Origin: Enterococcus devriesei
GTDB lineage: Bacteria > Bacillota > Bacilli > Lactobacillales > Enterococcaceae
Reading direction: 5' to 3'
NCBI RefSeq assembly: GCF_001885905.1
Contig: NZ_JXKM01000003.1
Location: 172,187 to 236,186, forward strand
DNA length: 64,000 nucleotides
Part shown: one piece after another, positions 1-8,842 of the stretch
How the letters are laid out: each line of letters starts with the position of its first letter
Numbering within the stretch: position 1 is the first letter of the stretch
Position numbers and translations under genes: made by a program
Notes under the pieces: generated by a model
What the model was told of the DNA's origin: nothing
The model's input: the letters and a program-made list of their open reading frames with translations, nothing else
Database searches by the model: none

Positions 1-27
1 TTTCTCTATTTTTTGGTATACACCAAA

Positions 28-600
28 GGACGAAAAAAATTAATGCAATTCGTTTAATACACAGTTTTTTCTCGTCTTATCCACGTATAAACACAGTATT
101 TTCTCGTCATTTAATCGCTGTATCCCTTGATATCATTGGGTTTATTTTTATCCAAAAGGTATAAAAAATAAAGTATTTACGATATATATATAAGGTTCAT
201 TATTTCACTAAAAAATTTAATATACGATACGTAAATTTATCGTGATTTCTCAATATACAAAGTGTCTTCCTTGACGACAAATCTGAAATTTGTCATTGTA
301 GTTTATCATCATTAACGACAAAATATTAAAGTTGTCGTTATTTAAAAGGAGATTTCTTATTTATTGCTGCATATAACGACAAAAGTTGGCGTTAATGACG
401 ATTTTTTTATTTTCTTTCGTCATTTACATTCTAATGACGAAAGAAATTGGCATTCAAAACGAATATATTTATATTTTTCGTCTTAACAAAGGGAATGACG
501 AAAAATAATGGTGGTATTAACGAATTTTTACATATATTTTCGTCCTTATTGGGTTAAATGACGAAAATATTTGGTGACATAAAGCAAGATTTATAGCTAC
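28..600. repeat. Degenerate ~61-bp tandem repeats with GACGAAAA/TTTTCGTC dyads
   Basis: This stretch has no convincing gene. GACGA/ACGAC motifs recur near 316, 377, 436, 497 and 560, a period of about 61 bp. The best units (436-482 and 497-544) open with GACGAAA and close 47-48 bp later with TTTTCGTC, so each unit is a dyad; a TGG motif follows the opening arm in four units. A more diverged unit of 48 bp lies at 29-76, with an extra TTTTCTCGTC at 99-108. The bases between the arms vary while the arms are kept, which suggests binding sites or RNA hairpins rather than coding sequence. The role is unknown and the array may continue left of the window. Confidence 0.6.
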
Positions 601-689
601 TGCTTGTTGAAAGTATTTGTTTCACTCTGATTAGGGATAGCGTAAAATATTTTGTGTAAATGAATAGAAAAAACTCAGCCATTTCTTGA

Positions 690-1799
690 TTAAGGTAGCT
701 TGATGACTATCTCAGTTTCTTTATCAAAGAAATTTCCTTTATTCAGATCAAAAGCCAAATCGACAGAAGTTCCCGGTTCATGGAAGTTTCTCGCATCCAC
801 TTTTGCGACAAACTCAGTGTCACCGATGACGGAATAAAGCATCGTTTCTGCCCCTAACAGCTCTGAAACGACTACCTGAGCACGGACTGTTGATTGAGGG
901 GCGGTATCAAGAGCGATCTGTTCACCATGGATGTCTTCTGGTCGAATCCCAAATATGACTTCTTTTCCTTCATAGCCTTTTTCTTTTAATACTTTATTCT
1001 TCCCTTCAGGTATCCTCAGTTTTAATCCATGATGATTCGTCAATATCCCATCTTTCAATGTTACTTGAAAGAAATTCATTGCTGGCGAACCAATAAATCC
1101 TGCTACGAAAACATTCACGGGCGTGTTATAGACTTCCTGTGGCGAACCGACTTGCTGGATTACGCCGTCTTTCATGATAACGATCCGATCGGCCATGGTC
1201 ATTGCTTCGGTCTGGTCATGGGTCACATAGATCGTCGTCGTCTCTAACCGTTGATGCAGTTTTGCAATCTCGGCACGCATCGAAACTCTCAACTTAGCAT
1301 CCAAATTTGATAATGGTTCATCCATCAAAAAGACTCGTGCATCACGGACAATAGCTCTTCCAAGAGCAACACGCTGTCTCTGCCCACCAGATAACGCTGC
1401 TGGTTTTCGATACAAATAATCTGAAAGCCCTAATATTTCAGCAGCATTCTCGACTCGTTTTGCGATTTCGCTTTTATCGTACTTACGAAGCTTTAAGCCA
1501 AACGCCATGTTATCAAACACTGTCATATGCGGATACAATGCATAATTCTGAAAAACCATGGCGATGTCTCGGTCTTTAGGAGCTACATCATTCATCCGCT
1601 GACCATCAATCGTAAAATCTCCCTCCGAGATATCTTCTAACCCGGCAATCATTCGTAAGGTCGTAGATTTCCCGCAGCCTGATGGACCAACAAACACAAT
1701 AAATTCTTTATCTTTGATCTCTAAATCAAAATCAGTCACCGAATACTTTTCTGCATTGTCGTATTTCTTATGAATATGTTTTAAACTTAGTTCTGTCAT
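690..1799 (-). CDS. msmK: MsmK/UgpC-type sugar ABC transporter ATPase
   Basis: This is the nucleotide-binding subunit that powers a carbohydrate ABC importer from the cytoplasmic face. The 369-residue protein has Walker A GPSGCGKST near residue 39, the signature LSGGQRQRVALGRA, Walker B VFLMDEPLSNLDA and the H-loop TIYVTHDQTEAMT. The C-terminal third is the OB-fold regulatory domain typical of MalK/MsmK proteins. It is the last gene of the sugar operon, 24 bp after the ROK kinase. It closely resembles the MalK-like protein at 45812-46921. MsmK-type ATPases in streptococci can serve several importers, so this copy may not be dedicated to the local permeases. No strong terminator is visible downstream. 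Confidence 0.93.
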   Translation of the reverse strand: MTELSLKHIHKKYDNAEKYSVTDFDLEIKDKEFIVFVGPSGCGKSTTLRMIAGLEDISEGDFTIDGQRMNDVAPKDRDIAMVFQNYALYPHMTVFDNMAFGLKLRKYDKSEIAKRVENAAEILGLSDYLYRKPAALSGGQRQRVALGRAIVRDARVFLMDEPLSNLDAKLRVSMRAEIAKLHQRLETTTIYVTHDQTEAMTMADRIVIMKDGVIQQVGSPQEVYNTPVNVFVAGFIGSPAMNFFQVTLKDGILTNHHGLKLRIPEGKNKVLKEKGYEGKEVIFGIRPEDIHGEQIALDTAPQSTVRAQVVVSELLGAETMLYSVIGDTEFVAKVDARNFHEPGTSVDLAFDLNKGNFFDKETEIVIKLP

Positions 1800-1823
1800 A
1801 TGTGTTCACCCATTTCTTTTCTA

Positions 1824-2693
1824 TTAAGAATGCAGCTGCTGCTCTTTTGCTAATGCTAGACACCCGTACGTTCCCGCGTTATCTCCTAATTTCGGAAGAA
1901 CAAGGTATTGATCGAGTTCTGGCACATCCACGTAATCCTTCAATAGTCCTTTGAAAGCTACCTTCATTTTCTCTAACACTTGGCGCTGCTTCATGACACC
2001 TCCACCAAAAATGATGACATCAGGCGAAAGCATCAGTGTTGTGTTGTAGGCACACTGCGCAAGATAATAGGCTTCCAGTTCCCATTGCGCATCTTCTTCA
2101 CTCAAGTCTTGCCCCTTTTTCCCAGCTCTCTTTTCAATCGTCGGTCCAGAAGCCATACCTTCTAAACAATTTTTGTGGAATGGACAATTTCCTTCATACG
2201 TGTCCGTTGGATGTCGGTTCACCAGCATATGCCCCATTTCTGGATGACTGAAGCCTTCGACAAAGCGTCCGTATTGCAGTGCACCACCCCCGATGCCGGT
2301 TCCGATTGTATAATAAACGATGCTCGATCGTCCCTTTCCATTCCCAAAAACAGATTCTCCATAGGCAGCCGCGTTCACGTCAGTGGTCCAGGCAACCGGT
2401 ATAGTAAAAGCCTTCTTCACCGTTCCTACAAAGTCAAACTGCTGCCATTCCAATTTTGGTGTAGAAGTGATGTAGCCATAAGTTGGCGATTCATGCTGAA
2501 TATCAATGGGACCGAATGAACCGATGCCTATTCCCTTCAGTAATTCTTTATATGGCGAAAAAAATTCAAGTACAAGTTTCATGGTTTCTTCAGGCGTCGT
2601 AGTGGGAAAACTGTCCCGCTTCACGATCTCTAAGTCATCCGTTGCTACCGCACAGACAAATTTCGTCCCTCCTGCTTCGATACTTCCAAACAT
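1824..2693 (-). CDS. scrK: ROK-family fructokinase
   Basis: It probably phosphorylates fructose released by the neighbouring GH32 hydrolases, giving fructose-6-phosphate for glycolysis. The 289-residue protein begins with the ROK ATP-binding loop (SIEAGGTKFVCAV) and carries a second glycine-rich motif TIGTGIGGGAL. A Cys/His zinc-binding segment follows around residues 155-180 (GHMLVNRHP, then CPFHKNCLEGMASGP), as in Bacillus YdhR-type and lactic acid bacterial fructokinases. Length is normal for the family. It lies 7 bp after the GH32 gene and 24 bp before msmK, clearly in the same transcript. Glucokinase or mannokinase activity is possible within ROK, but the GH32 context favours fructose. 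Confidence 0.88.
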   Translation of the reverse strand: MFGSIEAGGTKFVCAVATDDLEIVKRDSFPTTTPEETMKLVLEFFSPYKELLKGIGIGSFGPIDIQHESPTYGYITSTPKLEWQQFDFVGTVKKAFTIPVAWTTDVNAAAYGESVFGNGKGRSSIVYYTIGTGIGGGALQYGRFVEGFSHPEMGHMLVNRHPTDTYEGNCPFHKNCLEGMASGPTIEKRAGKKGQDLSEEDAQWELEAYYLAQCAYNTTLMLSPDVIIFGGGVMKQRQVLEKMKVAFKGLLKDYVDVPELDQYLVLPKLGDNAGTYGCLALAKEQQLHS

Positions 2694-2700
2694 CTTTCAT

Positions 2701-4158
2701 CTACCCTTTCAAAGATCTCTTAATCAATTGTTTTTCATTCAGTTCTGTCACTACCACCTGTTTGAGCCGTGCTTTTTCGCTGCAGCTGAAGGAAAATTCG
2801 CGAGCGAGCGTGCCTTTGAAAAAGCTATTCACGCTTAGCACCGTTCCTTCGTCTTCATCAAAGACTTCTATAGCATATAAATCTAGCAGAATCTTGAGAG
2901 TCTTACTTTTGCTGGAAAGCGGCATCGTGATATCCTTTCTCCCTAAGGGATTCCCCTCAGAATGGTAACTTAGATGCTCCTCAATGGTGAACACGTCTAT
3001 CTGTCCTGTTCTTTTATCCTTGAACACCAATGTTATCGGTATTTTTCCTGCTTCCAGCGATAATTCTATAAGCGTAGGTTTTTGAATCGTCGAAACTAAC
3101 TTTTGATATCCATCGGTTTGTGTATCATAAATGACCGTCTCTGCCGCTTTCAATTGCGAAATTTTCTCTGGTAATAAAGCGTGTAGCCGATCGCCTTTTC
3201 GTTTCAGTTTTCTTGGTATACTCATCGCACCACACCAGCTATTTTCTGTTAATTCACCGAAGCCGTTCCACTCATCCATCCATTCCCAACCGTTTTGCCA
3301 GCCTATAATATACCGTTCGCCCTCTGGTGTTAGAAAGGTCTGAGGCGCATAAAAATCAACGCCATAATCAAGAATGCCTCTCTTTTCTACTTGGAATCGC
3401 CCCTTATCGTAATCCATGCGCCCAATCAGATAACTTGAATACTCATTTTTTATTCCTACTGGTGAAAAGGTCAATACGTCTTTGCCATCCAATTCGTAAA
3501 AATCTGGACATTCCAGCATCCAAGCATTGGGTTCTTCAAAGGCGACATCCATCAGTGTCCACTCTAAAAGATTTTCTGATCGGTACAGAATCAATTTTCC
3601 AACGTGGTCCTGACTAACGCCGACAAGCATGTAAAAGGTGTGATCTTTTTGCCACACTTTAGGATCTCTAAAATGAGGATTCTCCTTTCCGAGAGAATCG
3701 TTTTGAATGATGGGGTTGTTTTCGTATTTTGAAAAATGCCGGCCATCTTGGCTCATCGCGACGCATTGCTTTTGTATTAGTTGCCCTGCTGTATTTTTCG
3801 CGACGGCTGTATAGAATAGATAAAGCGTGCCTTCATGTTCTATTGCTGTTCCCGAAAAGCACCCGCCTTCTGGGCTATCTTCGTATACCTCAGAAGGTGC
3901 CAAGGCAATCTGCAGCTCCTGCCAAGTGATTAGATCGTGGCTTACCGCGTGTCCCCAATACATTTGATGCCATTTTGTTTGGTATGGGTGGTATTGATAA
4001 AACAGATGATATTCCCCTTTGAAGAAGATCAGTCCGTTTGGATCATTCATCCACCCTAATGACGGTGTAAAGTGGAGAATAGGCTGGTGAGAGGTTTTAG
4101 CTGCTAAAGCTCTATGCGTTTCAATATATTGATTGGCTTCATTTGCTTTGTTCTTCAT
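2701..4158 (-). CDS. scrB: GH32 beta-fructofuranosidase (sucrose/sucrose-6-P hydrolase type)
   Basis: This enzyme hydrolyses terminal beta-fructofuranosyl bonds of sucrose, sucrose-6-phosphate or short fructans. Within 485 residues all three GH32 signatures are present: the nucleophile block GWMNDPNGL near residue 35, the transition-state motif FRDPKVW near 163, and the acid/base block LECPDFY near 213. A C-terminal beta-sandwich follows. There is no signal peptide, so it is cytoplasmic. Because the sugar enters by an ABC importer, which does not phosphorylate it, the substrate is more likely free sucrose or fructo-oligosaccharide than sucrose-6-phosphate, despite the ScrB-like sequence. It lies 3 bp after the permease gene. 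Confidence 0.9.
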   Translation of the reverse strand: MKNKANEANQYIETHRALAAKTSHQPILHFTPSLGWMNDPNGLIFFKGEYHLFYQYHPYQTKWHQMYWGHAVSHDLITWQELQIALAPSEVYEDSPEGGCFSGTAIEHEGTLYLFYTAVAKNTAGQLIQKQCVAMSQDGRHFSKYENNPIIQNDSLGKENPHFRDPKVWQKDHTFYMLVGVSQDHVGKLILYRSENLLEWTLMDVAFEEPNAWMLECPDFYELDGKDVLTFSPVGIKNEYSSYLIGRMDYDKGRFQVEKRGILDYGVDFYAPQTFLTPEGERYIIGWQNGWEWMDEWNGFGELTENSWCGAMSIPRKLKRKGDRLHALLPEKISQLKAAETVIYDTQTDGYQKLVSTIQKPTLIELSLEAGKIPITLVFKDKRTGQIDVFTIEEHLSYHSEGNPLGRKDITMPLSSKSKTLKILLDLYAIEVFDEDEGTVLSVNSFFKGTLAREFSFSCSEKARLKQVVVTELNEKQLIKRSLKG

Positions 4159-4161
4159 GAT

Positions 4162-4989
4162 TTATCCTTTCGTTGCCCCAGCTGTCATACCCGATGTTAC
4201 CCATTTATTTAGTGAGAAATAAATCAAGATTGGCGGTAAAATCGCAATAGAAATCGCCGCATAAGTTGCGCCCCAATCCACATTTCCAAACGCTCCCACG
4301 TAATCCTTCAAGCCCATAGTGATCGTTTTAGCAGACGAATCACTGATAAATGTATTAGCAAATATGAAATCGTTCCAAATCAAAATGCTGTACATTGAGG
4401 CGATCGTGATCATAGTATTTCTTGCCAACGGTGCGACGATCTGTAAAAAGACCCGATACGGTGAACAGCCGTCTACGATCCCTGCTTCGATCAGTTCATC
4501 TGGAACGAAATTGTAGAAATTAACAAACATCATGACAGATAGTGGCAAAGCAAACCCAACCTGCGGCAAAACCATCGCCATGCTTGTGTTCAAAATACCG
4601 ATTTTGCTATAAAAAATGAATAGCGGAATCAGTGTGATTTGAACGGGAACCATGATGCCGAACATGAAAAATGAATAGATTTTTTTGCTATGTTTATAGC
4701 GAAATTTTGATAGCGCGAATCCGATCGTTGAACTCAGTACTAAAATCAGGACCAGTGAAATCATTGTAATCTTCAAGCTATTCCACATATATCCGCCTAT
4801 TACCCCATCACCCAGCACATTTTTATAGTTCTCAAATGTCACAGCTTTGGGCAATGAGAATGGCGTCGTCGATAGTTCTACGGAGTCTTTCAAACTTGCG
4901 ATGAACAGCCAGATCACAGGATAAATCTGTATGATCAAAAAGACGATCAATAAAAGGATAAACAGGTATTTTATTGCCTTCTCTTTCAT
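4162..4989 (-). CDS. Sugar ABC transporter permease, MalG/MsmG type
   Basis: This is one of two membrane subunits of the importer. The 275-residue protein shows six hydrophobic segments, starting with a TM at residues 5-32, and the cytoplasmic EAA loop (ELIEAGIVDGCSPYRVFLQIVAPL near 170-195) that docks on the ATPase. The C-terminus AGATKG resembles the VKG-type end of MalG proteins. Its start overlaps the end of the upstream permease gene by 4 bp, so translation is probably coupled. Together with the next subunit and the lipoprotein it forms a CUT1-family oligosaccharide importer. Confidence 0.9.
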   Translation of the reverse strand: MKEKAIKYLFILLLIVFLIIQIYPVIWLFIASLKDSVELSTTPFSLPKAVTFENYKNVLGDGVIGGYMWNSLKITMISLVLILVLSSTIGFALSKFRYKHSKKIYSFFMFGIMVPVQITLIPLFIFYSKIGILNTSMAMVLPQVGFALPLSVMMFVNFYNFVPDELIEAGIVDGCSPYRVFLQIVAPLARNTMITIASMYSILIWNDFIFANTFISDSSAKTITMGLKDYVGAFGNVDWGATYAAISIAILPPILIYFSLNKWVTSGMTAGATKG

Positions 4990-5939
4990 TCCGCCACACG
5001 CCCTTCCTTGTTATTTTTGCGTTTACTTAATGCCAGTGCCTGCTTTGCTGCCTTCTTCTGTGCCTTCACATCATAGTTTTCGAATATTTTTCTTAAGACA
5101 AAGATGATTAATACGCTCTCTATGATGATGAAAACAGCCAAGGCACTTCCATATCCATATTGATTATTCGTAAAAGCCTGTTTATACATATAGGTGGACA
5201 TCAATTCACTTGCATTTCCCGGACCGCCATTCGTTAGCAGATATGGGATATCAAATCCTCTCAACGCACCAGTCAAACACATCGTGAAGGTGAGCAGCAA
5301 AATGTCTTTGATCATCGGAATCTTGATTTTGAAGAGAATTTGTAGTTCGGTTGCACCATCGATCTTTGCCGCTTCGTAGACCGATTCGTCCAATGAGACC
5401 AGCGCAGCATAAAAGATGACCATGTACATCCCGATGAAGCGCCAACCTTCTGGAATCGAGACGGAACTCAACACCGTATTCAAATTCGTTAACCAGGAAG
5501 TCGCTACACCTTCTAAGCCTACTGCCGATAAAATCTGGTTCAGCAAACCTTCTGGCTGCGTTGAATAGATACTTCTAAAGAGTTGCGCGATGGCAACTGT
5601 CGTAACGATACATGGAACATAATAAAGCGTCTTGACTAAATTCGCCCTTTTTTTCAAGTAAGTCAGCAACACCGCAAATAGTAAACCAATCGACAATTGA
5701 ATAATGACAACGATCACTAAATAAATCAGATTATTCACTAACGCTTTATAAAACACCGGGTCCTGAAAAAGCCGCTTATAATTATCCAAGCCAACAAACT
5801 GTTGCGGAGTGATCCCGTTCCATTTGATAAAGCTTAAACGAAGCGACTCTGTGATTGGATAAAAGACAGAGAGCAGATAGAACAGCAGCCCAGGTATTAG
5901 AAAAACGAAAAATGCTTTCTTATCACGTAAAACACCCAT
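4986..5939 (-). CDS. Sugar ABC transporter permease, MalF/MsmF type
   Basis: This is the second membrane subunit of the importer. It has 317 residues, with a first TM at about 9-31, five further hydrophobic segments, and the EAA loop SVYEAAKIDGATELQILFKIKIPM near 197-220. The C-terminus is a lysine-rich cytoplasmic tail. The gene starts 13 bp after the binding-protein gene and overlaps the next permease by 4 bp. Paired permeases of this size with an extracellular lipoprotein define the CUT1 class, which imports di- and oligosaccharides. Substrate preference is inferred only from the adjacent GH32 enzymes and fructokinase. Confidence 0.9.
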   Translation of the reverse strand: MGVLRDKKAFFVFLIPGLLFYLLSVFYPITESLRLSFIKWNGITPQQFVGLDNYKRLFQDPVFYKALVNNLIYLVIVVIIQLSIGLLFAVLLTYLKKRANLVKTLYYVPCIVTTVAIAQLFRSIYSTQPEGLLNQILSAVGLEGVATSWLTNLNTVLSSVSIPEGWRFIGMYMVIFYAALVSLDESVYEAAKIDGATELQILFKIKIPMIKDILLLTFTMCLTGALRGFDIPYLLTNGGPGNASELMSTYMYKQAFTNNQYGYGSALAVFIIIESVLIIFVLRKIFENYDVKAQKKAAKQALALSKRKNNKEGRVAE

Positions 5940-5952
5940 ATTTTTCCCTCCA

Positions 5953-7233
5953 TTATTGATCTGTAACGTTCACTTTGATCGAGTCATCGATCATTTTGAC
6001 AAAATCCTGAATTTTCATGTCTCCCGAGCCTACAAGTAACAAGTTGTCTTGAACGATCGTATTCGTTGAAGAATCCAGATAGGTATCCCATGGTTTCATA
6101 AATTGTTCCCCAGTGTTATCCATATCTTTTCGAATTCTCAAGTATAAACTTGAATAATCGACATCTTTTGGCAACTCCGTTTTAATTGGGGACATCTGCA
6201 TTTTCTTCGTGTAAATATCCGCGTAATGATCAAGCACATATAAGAGAAAATCCTTCGTCTTTTCATCGAAAGTTTCAGCGTTGAAGGCCATGCCGATCCC
6301 AGAGTTTACACAAAATTCATTGGCTGCTGTCACACTGTCCTTCGTTGTCGGCATATAAAAATAATCAATCTCTCCCGCGTCGTATTTCTCCTGCATGGCG
6401 CTGATCTCCCAGTCACCGATATAATACATCGCTGACTTTCCATCTAAAAACATGGATTGTGCTGTTGCGTAATCGGTGGCAGAAAAACCTTCATTGAAGT
6501 ATTGCCCGATCTCTTTTACAAACTTGACCGAATCAATCCCGGTCTGACTAGACATTTTTTCTTTTCCTTGACTCATATTCTCAATGAACTGATTTCCTGT
6601 TTGTCTGAAAGCCGGCATTGCTAAGTAGCGTTGGACCGGCCAGCGATCGATTCCATCTACAGAGATTGGCGTCACGCCTGCTTCTTTCAGTTTTTTACAT
6701 GCCGCTAACCATTGTTCGAAGGTTTTCGGAACACTGATTCCATGTTGAGAAAACAATTTTTTGTTGTACCAGATCATCTCGACATGGTATTCCAGTGGAA
6801 GCGTGTACATCGAGCCATCCGAAAATTCTTGGTATTTTAATGCTGTCGGGTAAAAGTTCTGGTAGTAGTCATTCTTTTGCAGAAATTTTTTCATGTCTAC
6901 GAGCTTCCCTGCTTTGACAAGCTCTTTTGCGTAAAGGTCTGGATCGGTGTCAATGATATCCGGCATGTTGTTGCCGGCAACCAATGTTTTTAATTTCTGT
7001 AAATACGAAGGTCTATCCGCAGTAGTTTCAAAATCAATTTTCCACTTCCCGCCTTTTTCCTTGCTGTATTGATCGGCGATTTCTCGCATGGTCTCGTCGA
7101 TTGCCCCGCCGACTGGTCGAGAAGTCAGCCATTTGACTGTCGTAGTGGAGGTATCTTCTTTTTTCCCTCCACAGGCTGCTACCATAAAAAGAACGCCCAA
7201 AAGACTAACCAAAACTCCAACTTTTCTTATCAT
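5953..7233 (-). CDS. Sugar-binding lipoprotein of ABC importer
   Basis: This extracellular substrate-binding protein captures the sugar and delivers it to the two permeases. It has a lipoprotein signal peptide: positive N-terminus, hydrophobic core, and the lipobox VAAC with lipidated Cys at residue 21. The mature part is a family 1 solute-binding protein of 426 residues in total, with motifs such as NNMPDIIDTDP and AMYYIGDWE. It sits between the GH32 gene (15 bp upstream) and the first permease. Sequence alone does not give the ligand; sucrose, kestose or other fructo-oligosaccharides fit the operon. MsmE and SusX of lactic acid bacteria are functional comparisons. Confidence 0.9.
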   Translation of the reverse strand: MIRKVGVLVSLLGVLFMVAACGGKKEDTSTTTVKWLTSRPVGGAIDETMREIADQYSKEKGGKWKIDFETTADRPSYLQKLKTLVAGNNMPDIIDTDPDLYAKELVKAGKLVDMKKFLQKNDYYQNFYPTALKYQEFSDGSMYTLPLEYHVEMIWYNKKLFSQHGISVPKTFEQWLAACKKLKEAGVTPISVDGIDRWPVQRYLAMPAFRQTGNQFIENMSQGKEKMSSQTGIDSVKFVKEIGQYFNEGFSATDYATAQSMFLDGKSAMYYIGDWEISAMQEKYDAGEIDYFYMPTTKDSVTAANEFCVNSGIGMAFNAETFDEKTKDFLLYVLDHYADIYTKKMQMSPIKTELPKDVDYSSLYLRIRKDMDNTGEQFMKPWDTYLDSSTNTIVQDNLLLVGSGDMKIQDFVKMIDDSIKVNVTDQ

Positions 7234-7247
7234 GGAAGAATCAACTC

Positions 7248-8684
7248 CTATTCTTTTATCTCGATCTCATGCAACGCTACTTCCCCTTGAACCACGTATA
7301 CCCCTAGTTTTTTGCCGCTGTGATTGTACAGTCTCGTCGATAACGCAATTTCGTCGTTTATATAGACGACACAGATGCTTCCTTCTCGCAATAGCTGCAC
7401 ATGATAGTGCGAGGCTTTCGGTAGAAGCCGGCTCGTCTCAACTTGGTAGGGGATGTCTCCTTTAATTTGCCACTGATACTCGCCTTTTTCAGCACGTGGC
7501 CACAGATCCCACGCTATCAGCTGTTGTTCCGGCAGCATCCGTAAGAAATAGCCCGTTTCCATCCCTTCATCCACATGAAGGGCAATCCCAAACTCTTTTG
7601 CCTTCAAAACGTCAAAGTCCACTGTCACTGAAAAGGTGTCGGATGGACTATCGAACAGCATGGCTCCTAACGTGTCGCTTGCGACCTTATTTTTATCATT
7701 ACTATGATCATTATAAAAAACTGGGGCGGATATCTCCGATTTTTCTTTAAAGAATTCACCAACCGAATCAATCATCACAGCCTTCAGTTCACCAGTTTGA
7801 GGATTTTGGATCAATTCGTGGAAAACCATTGTTCCTCCCCAGTCCCAGGGACCAAAGTCCGTCTCTCCCTCTTTTGTCGCAACCCATCCAAAAGCAATTC
7901 TTCTTTTTCCATCTGAAGCTGTTTTGATCGCATAGTTAGCTCGTGTATCAAACACGTCGTCTGCTGGAATAATCCACGGACCCTCTAAGCTTTTTGCGTA
8001 GCGATAATGTGTCGTAAAGCGGTCTGAAAATGTTGAAAATACTAAATACCAGTAATCCCCCATCTTAAAGACCTCTGGACACTCCATCGTGATGTACATC
8101 TTCGGATCATAAAATGGTTCGCAATATTCCCAAGTCTCCAAATCTTTCGACTTCGATAAGGAGATGCAGCCGCCTCTCAGATCTCCCGCCCCTTGACGTC
8201 TAGATGCCAGCAACATGAAGTAGCATTGCTCTTCCTCTACCCAAAAAACGAAAGGATCGCGCCAGTCAAACTCTTCATAGATCTTCCCGTCAGATGGAAA
8301 TAGAAAATTTGAATCTGTCTTGAGCTCGTACAAGCTTTCGCCGACCGCCTTCATGACTAGCTGGACGCTCTTTCCATTTACAAAAGGCTTGTTCTCATTA
8401 AAAGCAGTATAAAAAGCATGATACTTGCCTTGAGCGTCTTTTATGATTGAACCTGTGTAATTATTGAGGTTGTAAGATTCCTTCGTTCCCCGTTTGATTG
8501 CTTCTCCTTGATAATCCATCTGGACAAAGTCTTTGGTTGTTGCTAAATGCCACGTTGTTTCTTCAGCATATTTTCCCTTGATGATTCTTGGATCATGCAG
8601 ATAGTACGCATAAAATGTTCCTTCCTCATAATACGGGATCAAGTCCCCCACCCACGCATTCTCCGGTCGATAAAATAAACTCAT
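7248..8684 (-). CDS. Atypical GH32-type beta-fructosidase
   Basis: This is the first gene of the operon: a 478-residue cytoplasmic protein of the GH32 five-bladed propeller family. The usual WMNDPNG nucleophile block is replaced by AWVGDLIPYYEEG near residues 10-22, keeping the aspartate. The other signatures are normal: DWRDPFVFW (transition-state motif) and ECPEVFKMGDYW (acid/base Glu). A C-terminal beta-sandwich with GIALHVDE and GKKLGVYV segments follows. This variant nucleophile block marks a subgroup distinct from the ScrB-like enzyme four genes downstream, so the two hydrolases probably cleave different fructosyl bonds or chain lengths. I cannot name the substrate. An AGGAGAG site precedes the start. 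Confidence 0.82.
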   Translation of the reverse strand: MSLFYRPENAWVGDLIPYYEEGTFYAYYLHDPRIIKGKYAEETTWHLATTKDFVQMDYQGEAIKRGTKESYNLNNYTGSIIKDAQGKYHAFYTAFNENKPFVNGKSVQLVMKAVGESLYELKTDSNFLFPSDGKIYEEFDWRDPFVFWVEEEQCYFMLLASRRQGAGDLRGGCISLSKSKDLETWEYCEPFYDPKMYITMECPEVFKMGDYWYLVFSTFSDRFTTHYRYAKSLEGPWIIPADDVFDTRANYAIKTASDGKRRIAFGWVATKEGETDFGPWDWGGTMVFHELIQNPQTGELKAVMIDSVGEFFKEKSEISAPVFYNDHSNDKNKVASDTLGAMLFDSPSDTFSVTVDFDVLKAKEFGIALHVDEGMETGYFLRMLPEQQLIAWDLWPRAEKGEYQWQIKGDIPYQVETSRLLPKASHYHVQLLREGSICVVYINDEIALSTRLYNHSGKKLGVYVVQGEVALHEIEIKE

Positions 8685-8725
8685 TCAGCATCTCTCCTAA
8701 ACTTAATTGATCATTTAACACCTTT

Positions 8726-8754
8726 AGAATAATTTTGGTAGCGCTTAATCACAA
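8726..8754 (-). promoter_or_regulatory. Promoter and operator of the fructoside operon
   Basis: On the minus strand, TTGTGA (8749-8754) and TATTCT (8726-8731) are 17 bp apart and lead into the operon. The inverted repeat CGCTT-N6-AAGCG covers the -35 region at 8741-8756, the type of half-site bound by LacI-family regulators. The spacer also contains a degenerate cre-like core (AAGCGCTACCA), so CcpA could act here. The divergent regulator gene starts about 90 bp away. Confidence 0.55.
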
Positions 8755-8794
8755 GCGTTTTTCACTTTTTTGTGCATTTTCGTGCAAATAAATA

Positions 8795-8823
8795 TTGCTT
8801 TTATGTGCATATGTGGGTATACT
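8795..8823 (+). promoter_or_regulatory. Promoter of the lacI-family regulator gene
   Basis: TTGCTT (8795-8800) and TATACT (8818-8823) are separated by exactly 17 bp, and GGAGGG (8831-8836) lies 6 bp before the start codon. TGTGCA/CGTGCA words recur in the same direction at about 8771, 8781 and 8804, the last inside the spacer. They may be operator half-sites for autoregulation. Confidence 0.55.
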
Positions 8824-8842
8824 GCCTGTGGGAGGGTGAAAA

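Noticed and set aside
28-600. CRISPR array
   Set aside because: Spacing near 61 bp looks array-like, but the repeats are not near-identical, carry internal dyads at both ends, and no cas gene is in the window.
2175-2519. Plus-strand frames inside the fructokinase and GH32 genes
   Set aside because: They are antisense shadows of well-supported minus-strand genes, without start signals or recognisable protein motifs.
2701-4158. Sucrose-6-phosphate hydrolase as the sole function
   Set aside because: The sequence is ScrB-like, but no PTS sucrose transporter is present and the importer is ABC type, so a phosphorylated substrate is unlikely here.
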